Shown here one piece after another: positions 31,736 through 44,927 of a stretch of DNA of 64,000 nucleotides. Numbering within the stretch: the first letter of the stretch is position 1; every line of letters starts with the position of its first letter. The notes under the pieces were generated by a model, which worked only from the letters and a program-made list of their open reading frames with translations, ran no database searches and had not been told where the DNA came from. The stretch is from assembly GCA_029204225.1 (NCBI GenBank), contig CM055096.1, forward strand, positions 60,178,957 through 60,242,956, written 5' to 3'. Both the position numbers and the translations under genes were made by a program. The stretch comes from Diphasiastrum complanatum (taxonomy: Eukaryota > Streptophyta > Lycopodiopsida > Lycopodiales > Lycopodiaceae).

Positions 31736-31852
31736 TAACTCATACACATAAGAAAAATAGCATTCTATACACAAAAATCCACTATATCATTACCAAAATG
31801 CAAAAATGGATGTAGAACCCCAAAGAGATATCTTCCATAAGAATGAATGAGA
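31736..31852. repeat. Direct repeat, partner at 8634-8750
   Basis: See the partner for shared phrases. Here the repeat lies only about 40 bp from the 568-bp repeat at 31894, whereas the partners are 2.3 kb apart, so this locus looks like a deletion derivative. Confidence 0.8.
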
Positions 31853-31893
31853 GAGATAAATTTCTTCCACACTTGTATGCCTATGTATAGCAT

Positions 31894-32461
31894 CCTCTTC
31901 CCCTATTTGGATGCTCTTGCTCAAGTTTATCAACTTATGGAATTAGTTTCTAGATCTCTTCCAAACCCTAGATTTAAAATGACTAGATTCAATGCACATG
32001 AATAAGCCAGTTACAATAGGTTTATATGCGAACTTATCAACATGCCTAACTTTTCAAAAATAGTAAATCCACTATTCTTAGGCCTTATTAACTTTGTAGA
32101 GTCTATCTTTAACTTGAAAATGCATATTGGCCTCAAAATTGCTAAATAAACTTGACTGAACTAAACTAGTTGATATTTTTCACACAAAGCACTATAGCAC
32201 TATACTTGACTCCGAGAATTCACTCTCGAAGCAAGAATATTGAAATCAAATACCATTATCTCATGGAAAAGGCGCAGAGCAAGGAAGTTTCACTCACTTA
32301 ATACAAGACCGATTTTGTGGTAGTAGATTATTTCACCAAGGCACTATCGAAAGACAAACACATCAGATTCAATATGATCTCAAGATCCACATTCAGGGGG
32401 AGTGTTGGATTTCAAAGCCCAAGACCCACTTTTAATGAGCATTTTGAAGCTGTAAATACTC
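31894..32461 (+). repeat. 568-bp repeat carrying a copia 3' end; partner at 11069-11630
   Basis: Same content as the partner: copia RNase H end (DYFTKALSKDKHIRFNMISR), AGGGGGAG polypurine tract, and LTR start TGTTGGATTTCAAAG at 32403. Confidence 0.85.
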
Positions 32462-32549
32462 AGAAAACCAGAAAAAATCAAAAAGATATACACAGAAGAT
32501 GAAAGTCTGTTTTCGACTCCTAAGTATCAAAATGGATTTCAATCCTGGC

Positions 32550-33130
32550 CTAGGTCGACGAATCAAATCGACTCGAACCTATTTCTATTTTTAAGATAGA
32601 AACAAATACAATATCTTGTTTCTTACTTGACCAAGAGAAACAACCACTACCAATAGAAGCGTAGCATGTGTTTGATTTCCTATCATCAATACTACATGCC
32701 CAATCAACATTAACATAACTTTGTAGCTCACTGAGCAAACCCTACAATCTTGAATAACCTAGACCAAAATTGGACATTCCTTTCACATACCTCAAAATCC
32801 TCTTAGACTTTGCTTTCAAATGACCCATCAATGATGCTACTATAAATTGACTAATCAAATTTACAACATAGCAAATGTTTGGTCATGGTAGTAAGATAAA
32901 TTAGGCCTCCAACCAATTGACAAAAGAATGTGACATCAACTATACCACTATCATCAATGCATAATAGCTTCTTACTCACTTCACTAGGTGTAATTAATGA
33001 CTTGCAATCAAACATATGAAATCTCTTTAGAGTTTTATAAATTTCTTTACTTTGTAAAAGTCTAATATCATTTGCATTTTGTCATGCTTCTATCTCTAGA
33101 CGATAAGATCTAGATCCGCCATCTCAAACT
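32550..33130 (-). pseudogene. Copia reverse transcriptase end and RNase H
   Basis: From 33130 leftward: FHMFDCKSLITPSEVSKKLL, FCQLVGGLIYLTTMTK, then YVNVDWACSIDDRKSNTCYA with GSGCFSWSSKKQDIVFVS. The DWA and SWSSKKQ motifs are the copia RNase H entry. Opposite in orientation to the adjacent copia 3' end, so two elements meet here. Stops abound. Confidence 0.85.
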
Positions 33131-33139
33131 ATTTGCATA

Positions 33140-34519
33140 AATCAGCTTTAATGGTATTTACAAGGTCTTGATTTTTTTGATTTTTTTTTCTATGTGCAAG
33201 TCTTTCCAATGCTCAAAAGGTGCACGTTAAACAAATATCTTTTTACACTCATAAAAAAATGTGCTATAAAAAAATTTCACGTCAAAAGTGTTTAGAAGTG
33301 TCCCTTGTATTTCATATATTTCTGTTTTTATTTTCTTTTTTGATAAGGAGAAAATAAATCTTAGATATTATTTTTTTATTTCCTTTGAGATTTAGAGAAA
33401 ATGAACCTTATGGTATTCTATTTTTATTTTCTTTCGAATTAAGGAGAAAATGAATCTTATGTGGGGGAAAAGGCCCTCCCTAGAGGGCCTTCTTCCTTGG
33501 GAGGGACAACGCTTGAGGGTGTGTGTCCGAGCAAGCAAAAATATTCTCGTGCTCAATAAGCACGTGATCAGAGAAGAGAAAATCTCAATTTTGGAGATAT
33601 ATAGAATCTCAATTTTGGAGAGAGAATTCTAGTTTTGGGAAAGAGAACATAATAGAGTTTTGAAATGAAAGGGGATAGAAATCTAGGTCCATATTTTGTC
33701 TCTGAAGGAAACAAGGAAACAAGGAAACAAGGAAACCAGAGCACCTGGCATTATGGTAAAGTAAAGCAACCAGTACAATAGCTAGAAGACATTGACTAGT
33801 ACCATCTAACATTGGGGGATGGTAAATAGTTAGAGTTGCACACTTTCAATGTCTAATTTAATTAGTACATTAATATTTTATTGGATATATACTCAACAAA
33901 GAAATCTATCATTGCAAATAAATCTCTTCCCAAAGGTGTTCGTCAATATTATGCTAAAGCATCTTAAGATATATTCAGCTTTCAAGGCTTGGTTGTCACC
34001 AACAAAACTTTCGTATCACCTCACTTATAAACAAAAGAAACTGCATGCATCCAAACATAGTTGCATGTATTTTATATTAAAATAGCATATAATTGACGTA
34101 TTATATAAATATCTATATAGAACCATATTTTTTTCAATAGTTTTATATATTATTTTATCTTAGCGTTAGTCTTTTCAAACATAAACATAAGAACAAAATT
34201 ATGAAGAAAAGTGTTGATCCCACATGAAGTATTTGATGAAAAATTGTCAATCATCAAAGGTAAAGGCAAAGGTATCTATTAATTTGAACTAACCCTATGT
34301 ATTTTTCAGTCAAAAATGTATAACATGCAAATTTTGTGGCAACGTATTATACGCTTGTATTATAAGGTGCAACTGTGCAGTGTGCATCCAAAGGACTTGA
34401 AACAGGCATTTAGCATGACGTTTAATTATCAGTAGAAGCAACAGCTTGAGCCAATGTTTGCTTCCTGCAGTACGATGCAGTCACATGTAGTGGAGTAGAT
34501 AAAATCTGATGTATACTTT
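33140..34519. other. No gene; partial GGGGAAGGCC-type repeat
   Basis: At 33461-33500 TGTGGGGGAAAAGGCCCTCC and GAGGGCCTTC resemble one arm of the fold-back family at 4-6 kb. Otherwise AT-rich sequence. It includes the region downstream of the SAP-like gene. Confidence 0.4.
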
Positions 34520-37500
34520 TTATACACAAGGAGTAAAATCCCACAGGTGGAGGCCAATGTCTGAGACACAAGCTGCCACAAATTGGTCGCTTGCAACTAA
34601 ATCGTATACATCAGATCCTAGTTGCTCGTCTACTCTATACAGGTGAGACCCAGATACCGCATCCCATGCATTGATCACTCCTGATATGCACAAAAATGCT
34701 TGTCGGGTATTCAATGCACCAACGATCTTAGTGCGATGATTGCTATCTGATCCAGCTCTTACATGTTGTAGCCGGCATTGCTCTTGAAGATGCGGCAGTC
34801 GACGAACTTGCGCGTCTCCGTCGTATGAAGATGTAAGCAGCCGATTGTACTTCACGTCAAATGCTTCAACTGCAATTTGCTCTTCCCTTTCAATGTTCAA
34901 TCTGAGCCCAAATGTTTCTAGATCCACTACAGAGATTTTGGTCTGAGTTGTCGAGACTAGGTAGGAATCATTGGAAACACGCAAACTACCAATTCTAGTG
35001 GCTTGCTCCAAAAAGAGATTCCAACCCCTCATAGCATCGTTGTCCATAATGTGTCCCCCTTGAAAAACAGGCTCTCGTGTCGCAGCATCCCAGATTCGGA
35101 TGGAGTTACCTGGACTGCCTGCATACAATCCTACCCACCAGCGACTACATCCAGTAAAACTAATGAGAGCACCGTCTTGGATTACGTTTCCGACATGAAC
35201 ACGTCTATGTAAAGCTTCAACAATGTTACCTACAAACACGCTTCCATCTAGGGATGCAAATGTTACTTTTTCGTTGTCTATTACCAGACCTGTTATGGCT
35301 CTCGACAACGGTCCGAACCGATCCCTGTGCACGGGTTTCATGGTGCACATGCATAGCCTGCTCTTCAGATCAAAAACGCGAATAGCACCATCAGAAAACC
35401 CTCCCGCAAGAAATCTACCAGACAAAGCTAAACATCTGCATTTCTCGCTACGCCCGTTAGAGTCGCCAGAGATTTCATAGTTTAGTTTATAGTGTCGGTA
35501 ATTTCCTGTCCGGAGATTAATTGAAGTCACATGAACCAGCAGATACTCTTGGTACCATGTTCGCCCCTCGTGTCTTGATCTAACGCCCCACACCGCAACG
35601 CAAAGGGTCTCCCATAAAAGTTCCGAGCGGCTAATATTTCTCCAAGTCCAACAAACCTGAAGTTAGCTCACAGTTCATCAGTTCTAACATCTGAAACTGG
35701 TTACGCACAGTTAGCTACATCGTTGAAGTACAAACTTGAAGGAGTAAATCAGCACAACAGCCCACCGAAGTTTGTGTTTACCTAATGTGAAATTGTAGCT
35801 GATGTAATCAATGACATCTTTGACAAAGTAACTTAAACAATGAACTCGAAATATATTTTAAACCTTATAGACTCGTTATGTAGCGATTTAAAAAATAATA
35901 AACCAAAATGAAAGAGCTGTCAGAATTGGAAAAAGAGCATTGTAGTCAAATTATGCAAATAGGTCGTATGTGTTCAATTATACTCAACGATCTTATCTAT
36001 AGCAGCTAAGTAATTATAATCATGAAAGCATCGCGCTTTTTCATCCATCCTCATGTTATGTTCGCCAGTGTATCCTCATGTTATAAAAAAGGACTAACGA
36101 CCGGATGCTCTCGTCCCCACCGGGCCTCCTAGCCACCACCAAAGTGTAAAAGGAGTACCCAAAAAGCTCATACTAAGGGACATTCACTCTCCTAGGATTA
36201 ACTCACAATATACAGGGTGTCAATCTCTTCACCTCTTCGGGCCTTTTTGCTTGTTGGTGTATGCCGGTTTCACCGGTGGTGCGCGCATTGGGCGTCTTGC
36301 TGGCTGGCTTATGGATATTTGCTGGTGCGCAGCTACACCTCAAGACTACCCCTTAGCAAGCAGTTATTCAAGCCGATATAATGTGGTAATAAGGCCATAC
36401 ACTGCTCCCCATTTCTTCTTGCTCGTTGGTTATGACTTGCAAAAACCGGCTTCGATGCTATGTTGGACAAAACAGAGGCCTAACAGGTCGAGGACCCTTA
36501 AAAGTCTATATTTTTCTATTTGCAGCGGCGCATTCAAACCACTCCATATGCTTAAACCTCTTTGGATCTCTTGTTGATTGGTGTGTGGGTTGCGCATGCT
36601 AAACTGCAACACTCTTAGCATTCGATGATGAAGAAAATGTCAAATACGTTAATAACGGTAAGAAATCCTTGTAATGCACTAATAAAGTTTGCAATACATG
36701 AAATGCAGCATCAGTTGAGCATACATCATATCGACGCAACTGCATCTCTAATTGCCTGCCATCAGAATGGAACAACAAGATGTAACACTGAAATACATAC
36801 CTAAATTTCATCAAGCACCAAATTATGTGGAGCAAGCTTTGAAAAGGATAACTTGTGCTCTCTGTGCCATACATAATAAACTACCAAAACTGGCTCCTTC
36901 AACCAGTATACAAAGACATTATGGTCAGAATACTTCAACTTTGACAGCTGCAAAAAATTGTTTGAAAGTATTCCATGAATAGCACATAGTATTGCATCTT
37001 CAACAAGGAGCTAGTGCATCGATCAAACAAGCACAGCACAACTGTAGTTATCTGTTTACTTTCCTATACTTGTTCATTGTGATATACTTACGTTTCCTAT
37101 GAGAAGTTATGTATGTAGAGTTCTTAAACCGATTCTAAATCTCAAAACCCAGATTCACAGAATTTGTACATCGTTAAAAAATATTTGACATGTAAGTGCA
37201 AAAAGAGAAACAACAGCTGATTGTGAGAAAATGTCTATCTTTTTCACGTTCTCTTCAAAATCGTTCTTTGGCTATTGCACTCTTATGTGGTATTCTCACT
37301 TATGTGATATTGTCGAACCAAGCCTAACGCTTTAACTCTACCCAACAGAGTTTCACGTATAAATCTGCGACCTTTCAACTACGTTAAAGTGGCCTTGCAG
37401 CTTCCTGGACACCATTTCAATTGCCTGGCGGTACAATGCCTCAATTAATCTGATGGATGCACATCTCCATAGAAAGTAGCCGACAGCTGTTCAAGCAAGA

Positions 37501-38013
37501 ATAGATATACTACAAATCAAACAAAATAGACTGCTCAATTCATTCTTGGCCTATCTGAAGATTTTTTAGTCTAAACTTGAATAAAATACGTACGGAGTAC
37601 AACCACAACTCTCCAAGCAACGGTTGAAAAAAGCAAGGTATCAGCAATGAAGCGTGCAAGCTAGGCTGCTAGGCGGCAAACGGAAACTCGTGCCTTGACT
37701 CGAACATGATCGATTAGTTCAAACTTTTGTCACCATTAAGCTTATAAAAGGCGTATAGCAATGCCTTACAAAATCAATGCATATCGTTTTCACGAAACGT
37801 ATGATCGACCAACGATAAATAAAATTTGCCTTCTATGAAATCCAGCATTGAAGAAGCTAATTATAAAAGAAAAACCACCTGAAACATATTAGCTATGGCA
37901 GGGGCGGCAGAGAGGGGTCCGGTCGATGCAGAGACATTGAGCGCGAGCTGTAAAGCTATTATCTCTACGACTGATTCCGGTAGAACAACACGCGCTTTCT
38001 CCCCACCATGCAT
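34520..38013 (-). CDS. SAP: STERILE APETALA-like F-box/WD40 protein
   Basis: Two exons: 38013-37879 and 35656-34520, joined across a 2.2-kb GT-AG intron in phase 0. The protein is 423 residues if it starts at the ATG at 38013 (MHGGEKARVVLPESV). The F-box spans the intron: LPESVVEIIALQLAL and SAAPAIANMFQ in exon 1, VCWTWRNISRSELLWETLCV in exon 2. Then VWGVRSRHEGRTWYQEYLLV, CRCLALSGRFLAGGFSDGAI, GALISFTGCSRWWVGLYAGS, IRIWDAATREPVFQGGHI and a final GLHLWDFTPCV, a WD40-like repeat series. This matches the plant-specific SAP family in order and length. In Arabidopsis SAP is the substrate receptor of an SCF ubiquitin ligase that controls organ size and flower development; the role here is inferred. 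No stops or frameshifts. Alternative: an upstream extension without ATG (to 38148) remains open. Confidence 0.9.
35657..37878 (-). other. Intron of the SAP-like gene
   Basis: Begins GTGGTTTTTC after ATGTTTCAG and ends TAACTTCAG. It holds no transposon with visible coding capacity; short reading frames at 36251-36577 and elsewhere have no family signature. The GC-rich stretch near 36240-36330 is unexplained. Confidence 0.8.
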
Positions 38014-40320
38014 GGGAATGCGATGAAGACCCGAAGAGCCCGCAATCGGTGCTGCTGCCGATGAGCGGAAGCGCCTGTGTCTTGAAAAGATGCGCACGGC
38101 AATACTCCACCAGCACAACGAATTCACTGGGACGGGGACAAAATACAATTTCGATCAAAGCTCACCTCTTTCGCTTTGCCAGGATCCAATATGGCTGGTA
38201 CACGATACATTTTTAGATTGCACTTTACAATTCGTGATCGACTTCGTACCAGCTTTGCAATTTTAGGCCGAAGTTCCTTATCTCTCGCAACTGGCAAACG
38301 TAATGAGAACAGGGATAATAATAGGAAAGGCATGTGAATTATCATTTTCATGGAGCTGACTCCTCATGCCTGAGGAAGGCCGGCGCCGCTATGGGCTGGT
38401 GCTGGTGGACCAGTGCCAGTGGTGGTGGCTGCGCTGCCTCATTAACATTGAAGTGGGCTGGGCTCAAGTACAGCAAACTTACGTTGAGACGGCTGAAATC
38501 TTATTTTTATTTTTGGTTGTACGGCAATGTTATATTTAGGAAGACTGCAGTCATACTACTACATTTTTGGTTTGACACGTATCCCTGAAGCTCCAAATCA
38601 ATGGCCTAAGACCTGTCGGACAGTTGGAGGGCATGTCAAGATCTTGCATTCTTGGGACCTTGTATGCTTTAAAAAATGATTGCAACTCACTAATTGTGCA
38701 TGTTCAAATTCTTTCAGAAATTTAACCTTGCTATCAAATATTTGATAAACTCAAGAAAGGAAATCAAACCTTTTTCATTACACATAACACATAGTTTTAT
38801 AATGTCTAAACTCTCAAAATATTATGATTGGAAATAGATCGCTACTCAAGAATTTCTCACTTTTCCTTTTATTAGAATTACATTTCTAGCTTGTGCTTTT
38901 CATGTGAATCTGTATATCAATCTTGCCATTGTGGCGCACCTGTGGCCTTTAGCTTGTCTTTTAACATGTGTGTAGATTGTTCTACTATTTAATTTCTCTT
39001 TAAAACAAATCATAGTTTCATACAACATAACTAGGTTGCAAACAATACTAAATATTAGTCTTATATCATATAAAAAATAGAATATTTGTGATCAATGTAA
39101 CATTATTCACGTATATTCAGATCTTGATATATAAAATTTTAAGCTGTGTGACATAGCTTCAACTATCCAGGGTGCAAGGACAGCCCACCTCATTTAAAGA
39201 TTGAATTAGCGTCAATTTTTAAAAAATTTCATCATTGTTCATAATTACAAATAAATAATTTTAGATCGTTGGATAACGGTGAGCGTTGGGCATTGTATAT
39301 GCGAATAACAAACACATTAATCCTCCTCTCCAATACTTGTGTTTTGAAAGGCAGGCATATAGTTTCTTGGTAAAATGTATCAAGCAGAAGCGAATTCATC
39401 ACTTATTTGAAGATTGACATTAAGTTTTTTATAAGATCAATCACCATCTAATTAAAAGGGTTAAACTAAAACAGCTTTTTTGGGAAATCTTTTTGTGTTA
39501 AAAGTTAAAAGGTTAAGAAAAATACATTTGTATGAAATTTGTGTTTGGTGAAAGGTCGAAATTTGAAAACAAGCTTCAAAACGCAGGCCTGTATTTATCT
39601 CTCTATCTTTGGCCTTGCCTTAAGATTTTAGTACGGAAATTCGTCAGCTACTACTGATTTAGAATGCTGCACTCACCGAATCCCGTGCTATCGATAATCG
39701 CACGCGCCGACCTGGGTTAAATCTTAAAAGCTAAAACCGGTTCGAAGTTTGAGGGTATGATACTTGATAACATTCAGATTTGCGGAGATGGTGAATCGTG
39801 AATCATGATAACTTATGAATCATGATGCCGGACCCGGGTTAGTTAGAAACGTAAATGTAGCCTCGATCTGGACCTTAAGCGAAGATAGGCACTAGGCAGG
39901 GCGACAGTGGTGGCTCCAGGCTGACTCTGAGTACGGCGTTTGCCCACAGAAGAATCTAGAGTATTGTTGTTGTCGGGTACAGGTAGAGCCGAGAATTCAG
40001 AAGCCTGTAGCCGCAGTGTAGCGATCCCCCAAGTTCCAAAAGGATAGAATAAAGTCACGAGACACTGAAACAGTAGCGAGGGCTCAGGACCAGTTCCCAA
40101 GCTGAAGCCTGAGAGCTCCCTCACTTTTCATTAAACTATTTGAGTACAAAACGTAAAGCCCTTCGGAGAGAGCCCAAGCAAGGAGCTATGGGCCAAGGCA
40201 ACAAAAAATTTCTAGAATTTGTTATCTAAGCTTTATGCAAATGTGAAATCAGTTTTTAAATTTTTACAAAGGAATTGGTGGTGCCTCACAAAACGTAATC
40301 TCTGGGGAAAATTTCTTTTT
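38014..40320. other. SAP-like upstream region and intergenic DNA; possible solo LTR
   Basis: The first 300 bp are the presumed promoter; no clear TATA box was identified. Around 39820-40190 the minus strand is moderately GC-rich (TACCCGACAACAACAATACT) and looks like the 3' part of an LTR, but no partner LTR or coding sequence was found. Confidence 0.3.
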
Positions 40321-40330
40321 GACAAATTTT

Positions 40331-40440
40331 TTTTACAGGCACCTTCCAGCCGCCGGAAGGTGCACGTAAAAAAATTTACTTTTGTTTACATGCACCTTCC
40401 ACCTAGAAAGTGCGTGTAAAAAAAATTTTACGTCAAAAAA
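40331..40440. repeat. Two small hairpins (CACCTTCC...GGAAGGTG)
   Basis: GGCACCTTCCAGCCGCCGGA pairs on itself to make GGCACCTTCC/GGAAGGTGC. A second imperfect copy (CATGCACCTTCCACC...AAAGTGCGTG) follows 55 bp later. Related to the palindrome at 41194 and weakly to 33190-33290. Confidence 0.7.
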
Positions 40441-41193
40441 AAAGAAAAAAAAATGTAAAAACAGAATTCACACAAGGGAAGGGCCTCGGAGCAAGACCCC
40501 CCCCCACGTAAAGTCCTTCCGACATGGGATTTTGAGGGTAAAGTCCAGTGTTGGAAAGGTATTGATATTTTTAATACCAACCTCGTCTTAGCTTTTCAAT
40601 TTTTTTTTAATACAAGCTCGGTATGAATGTAACCATGTTTACAGATTGGTTGCTGGTATTGGGTATTGCAAGGGTGATATCAACTCAGTATAGACCCGGA
40701 TATAAGTATATTTTTATATTCTAAGATTAGATTCTTTTTCAAGGGTAGTAGGCATTTATGTAAAGCATGACCCTTTTTAATGTAAAATGCATATGATTTG
40801 AAAGGCCAATGCTTTGTTCTACCAATGTCTTTGGGGCACCATCAATAATTTTTATTACATATGTAAATTTTGGATAACAACTAAAATTGGATACTATATT
40901 GATACCATGCCTCATGCGGGTATAGATAGGTGCATTGATGGGCTAAAACCAGCCCTAGTCAGAGATCAACCCTAATATTACAAAATGATATACCAGCCAC
41001 GTATGTTTTAAGAATACCATTGTTGATACCAACTGGGCACCTATATACCCACTCAACTTTTGTAAAGTCTCTCGACAAAGCCCCCATGCCCAAAACTTTA
41101 CCCTATACATGATATCATTTTAAACTTTTTAACAAAGGACATGGTGATGGCTCGCACAGTAGAATATGTGGGACAAAAGAATTTCTGGTAAAA

Positions 41194-41236
41194 AATTTTA
41201 CATGCACCTTTCGCCCAAAAGGTGCATGTAAAAAAA
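41194..41236. repeat. Perfect palindrome TTTTACATGCACCTTT
   Basis: TTTTACATGCACCTTT, a 5-base spacer CGCCC, then AAAAGGTGCATGTAAAA: 16-bp arms pairing without mismatch. Same family as 40331. Confidence 0.85.
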
Positions 41237-41239
41237 GCG

Positions 41240-43383
41240 ACAAGAGGGAGGATATAAAGAGACAAGTCATAATGTGGTCCTCACATTTTTGCAAAGATAA
41301 AGAGTGAAGTGGAATAAATGGTCTCCACTTGGACAGACATAAAGAGAGAGTAGGTGGTCCCCACACTTGGGAAAAAGAGGCAATTCAATGTGGTCCTCAC
41401 TCTTTTATAGGAAGGATGGAAATTATGGGTCATGGGTGATCCCCATGTAGATTGAATAGAACCTTGCCATTTTGGATAGCATTACTCATCATTTACATAA
41501 GTGAATGGATTTTTTACTCATCTTTGCATTGTGTGATGCCATCAAAGATAGTGATGACGTTATGGCTTCACGTTATGTATTTTATGGTAGGATTTTCCAA
41601 AGGAAAGGTCACTAAAAAATAATTGATCTTAGAACTTTCTTTGGAGATTTAGTTTGATCATCTTGCATTTTAATTAGGTTGTTAGTTTTTAAGCTTTTAG
41701 CTTTGGTGCTATATTGGAAAGGTACATTGATGATTTGTTAAAAACATAAGTGCATATGCTTAGGAGTTTGAGCACTAAAATGTGTTTCTTGTAAATAGTT
41801 TAAAATTGAAGTCGCTTACTTATTGTTTTTCAATTTTCAATGATTTAATTAATTTTTTTAAGTATAAGCATAGAAGTGTATCCTAAAGCTTTTCAAGAGC
41901 TTTCATATCATGTTGAGTTTGTAAAAAGCTCATAATTTTTGTTTATGTTAATTTAGAAAGTGTTTACATAGCAAAACTTCGTCATTACATGGCCACATGT
42001 TATTATAGTCGCAAAGACTTGGGCCCAAAAAAGTTTCTTGATTTTCATGTCAAGGAAAGCCTAGGCGCCTCTAGGCTTTCTCGATTTTGGGAGCCCATGT
42101 TTTATGGGCATAATGCCTTGGGCCCAAAGATAGATATATGTATATATATATATAGACACGCACACACACATATATTTGGATTCTCACATCAAGGAAAGCC
42201 TTGTCCCAAATTTGAGTGCTCGAGCCCTTGGGCTATAAGCCTCGGCCCAGGCTCTCAAAAGGCCCTGAGGGCTTTCTACTATACAAAAAGCCTACGATTT
42301 GATAGTTTTGCATGCTAAAATCTTCCAAATATTAAATTTTGCCCTCAAATATCGAATGAAAAACTTATTACTGAACATAAAATACTTTTTTTCTAAAGTT
42401 GTGGATACGGTGGTGCTTGTGAGTTCGCCCATCAAGATTCTAGTCCTCATGTGATCATTTAAATATATGTTGTGGGGATGTTGTTTGTTGGGAAGTTCAT
42501 CTTCTAGCATGTTGGACAATTGTCCTCTCTGGGTACTGATGTTTGGACAAAGTTTGTGGATTGTAAATGTGGAACATGCGAGGTTGCCCTTTATAGATAT
42601 TGATGGTTGGGCAACATTTGCAGGTTGTCTTGTCCTATTGTTATGTAAATGTTTTCCACAACCCTTTTCTTTTAATCTATTTATAAGTGTTGATGTCTAG
42701 TCATTTTCTTCCATTATTGGGTGTTGATGTCCAACCCTTTTTGTCTATTTATGGATGTTGTTTTTTGCATGAGCTTTGTAGGTTGTCCTTTCCACAACTC
42801 TTTTTGTCCATTTGTATCTCCTAGGGTTGTCCATTGTGTTCTCATTGATTGTTTGATGTTATGTAGATTTAGTGTGTTTGAGAGTCCCAAGTCTACTTAA
42901 CATTAGGATTATTTGGCATTGGCTTTCGAAATACATGTTTGGACTCCTAAGCATTTTTGTTTCATCCAACACTTGGTTCATTTGAGTGTCCTCAATGTTG
43001 CCTTTTGTTTGTGAAACCTTTTCTTGTCATGTTATGTCAAGTCAATTTGTCACATCTAGAGACTCCCGAGACCACAAGAACCCATCTCTAGTGGTCTCAA
43101 TTAGTTTAAGTACTGCAATGAGCTTCATACTTACCTTATTCAATGGAAATTGTTATGGCTAGCACTCACTAGTGGCTCTAAGTTATGATTTTGTCGTTGT
43201 TGAGCTCCAAGAGTGGACACAATTTTGCTAGTTAACTTGTGATAACAAAAGGTAGCTTCTCTATATCGAAACATAAGTTTTATTTTTGGAAACTAAAATT
43301 TTGTGTAACACATGGTGAATGTTCAATGGATGGTTTGGCTTAGATATATAGATCTCTATGCTTGATTACATTAGAGAAAATAT
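41240..43383. other. No gene; imperfect tandem repeats
   Basis: At 42045 and 42178 a TCAAGGAAAGCCT phrase repeats. From 42500 to 42810 a loosely repeated motif (TTGATGNTTGGNCAA, TGTGGANTTGT) recurs. Reading frames here are short and unconvincing. Confidence 0.4.
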
Positions 43384-43763
43384 GGGCCCAAAGAGGGCCC
43401 TATAAGAAATGCCATGTAGGAGAGAGAAAAATAACTATAAAGTAATTATAATATCATTTTCTAACTTCTTTACTCATCTGTCCGCACTACTTTCCAAGTA
43501 AATGAATGCACCTTAGTTTAGTCACATCAAACTTCACTTGTGCTTAACCGTAGTTAGAATATAATTTTCAAAATGGTGAAATATTCCCTCCCAATAGTTG
43601 GGAACACTCAAAAATTTGAATTAGGAGTGACATTTTTGAAACAAAGCCTATGCCATCTCTATCTCCAGGGTCAAAAACAAGTGTTTAGCGCCATCTCAGT
43701 CGTTATCACCATCTCCAGCTTTGTTATTGTCATTGTGTTTTTTGTTACTATACTACTGTACTG

Positions 43764-44863
43764 ATGACAAAGCTTTATCATCTTCATGTGGATCTGTCAC
43801 CAGAATATGCTCCGCTCAAGACAAGAAATTCAAAGCAACTCAAATTGCCAACTTCTGATATGGTCTAATATAGGGAGGAAAAGCTAAAGCATGTAGATTT
43901 ATGGTCATCAGAAACATTGTATCCTATTGATCCATGTTCATTGCAACATCCAGATTTTCATTTGGTGAGTCAGTTAATAATCTATATGTGTCATGGTAAA
44001 AATGGCCTTTTGGGTTACTGTGAGAATTTGATGCTCTATGGGAATGCAAAGAATACATTATTTGGAGGAGGAATCAAGAAAAATATCAAAGGAGTGCAAA
44101 GAAAAATCTACAAAGTTGAAAACTTGTTTGGATGAAAATGAAATTCTCAAGAGGAGATCCAAAGGTTGAAATCTTCTTTGCGTCATTATAAACTAGTAAT
44201 GATGAGATAAAAACTGCATTCCAATCCATGTGTATCTCATATTTGTCTCTTGTTAAAGATATGGATGTGCTTAATAGAAAGGTCCGAAGCAACAAGAGGA
44301 AAAGACTAGTAAACAAGGATATATGTGATCTATCATCCAGAGGAGGTCATAGAAGAAGACGAATCCGTGCATTCAAGTAAGTTATAGCTTATTTGGTATT
44401 GAATATTGCTTGAACTTTTTGATTCATTCATAATCACTAGTTTTGTTATTTATTCATTTCAACTTTCTATTGATTTGCTTATTATATTGTTGTGAATACT
44501 ATGAGTGTCCTAATTTCTACTGACATTTTCATGAACATTATGTTTGCAATGCAGATCAGCATTGGTTGTTGAAGACCATTTGGCTGATGGGATTTTGATT
44601 GGAAACTCACTAGGCTCTATCTTGACTTCTAAATCTATGAAATCAATGTTAAACAATAACAAAATGAAAAAGATTAAGGCTTCAATTACTGATAGCATTA
44701 TGAAGAAGTCAGAAAAATATTAGACACTACATTGTTTTAGGGGGCATGTGACTTTTCTAGCATCAATACAAAAGCATATGCAACAATGTTTAAGATGATA
44801 AAGGAGGCATTTGCACATGTAAATATTAAAAAGTTTCCAATCCCACGACCATTTCATCTTTTA

Positions 44864-44927
<64 letters not shown>

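Noticed and set aside
36251-36577. 108-codon plus frame inside the SAP intron as a nested gene
   Set aside because: No start context, no family motif, no partner exons.
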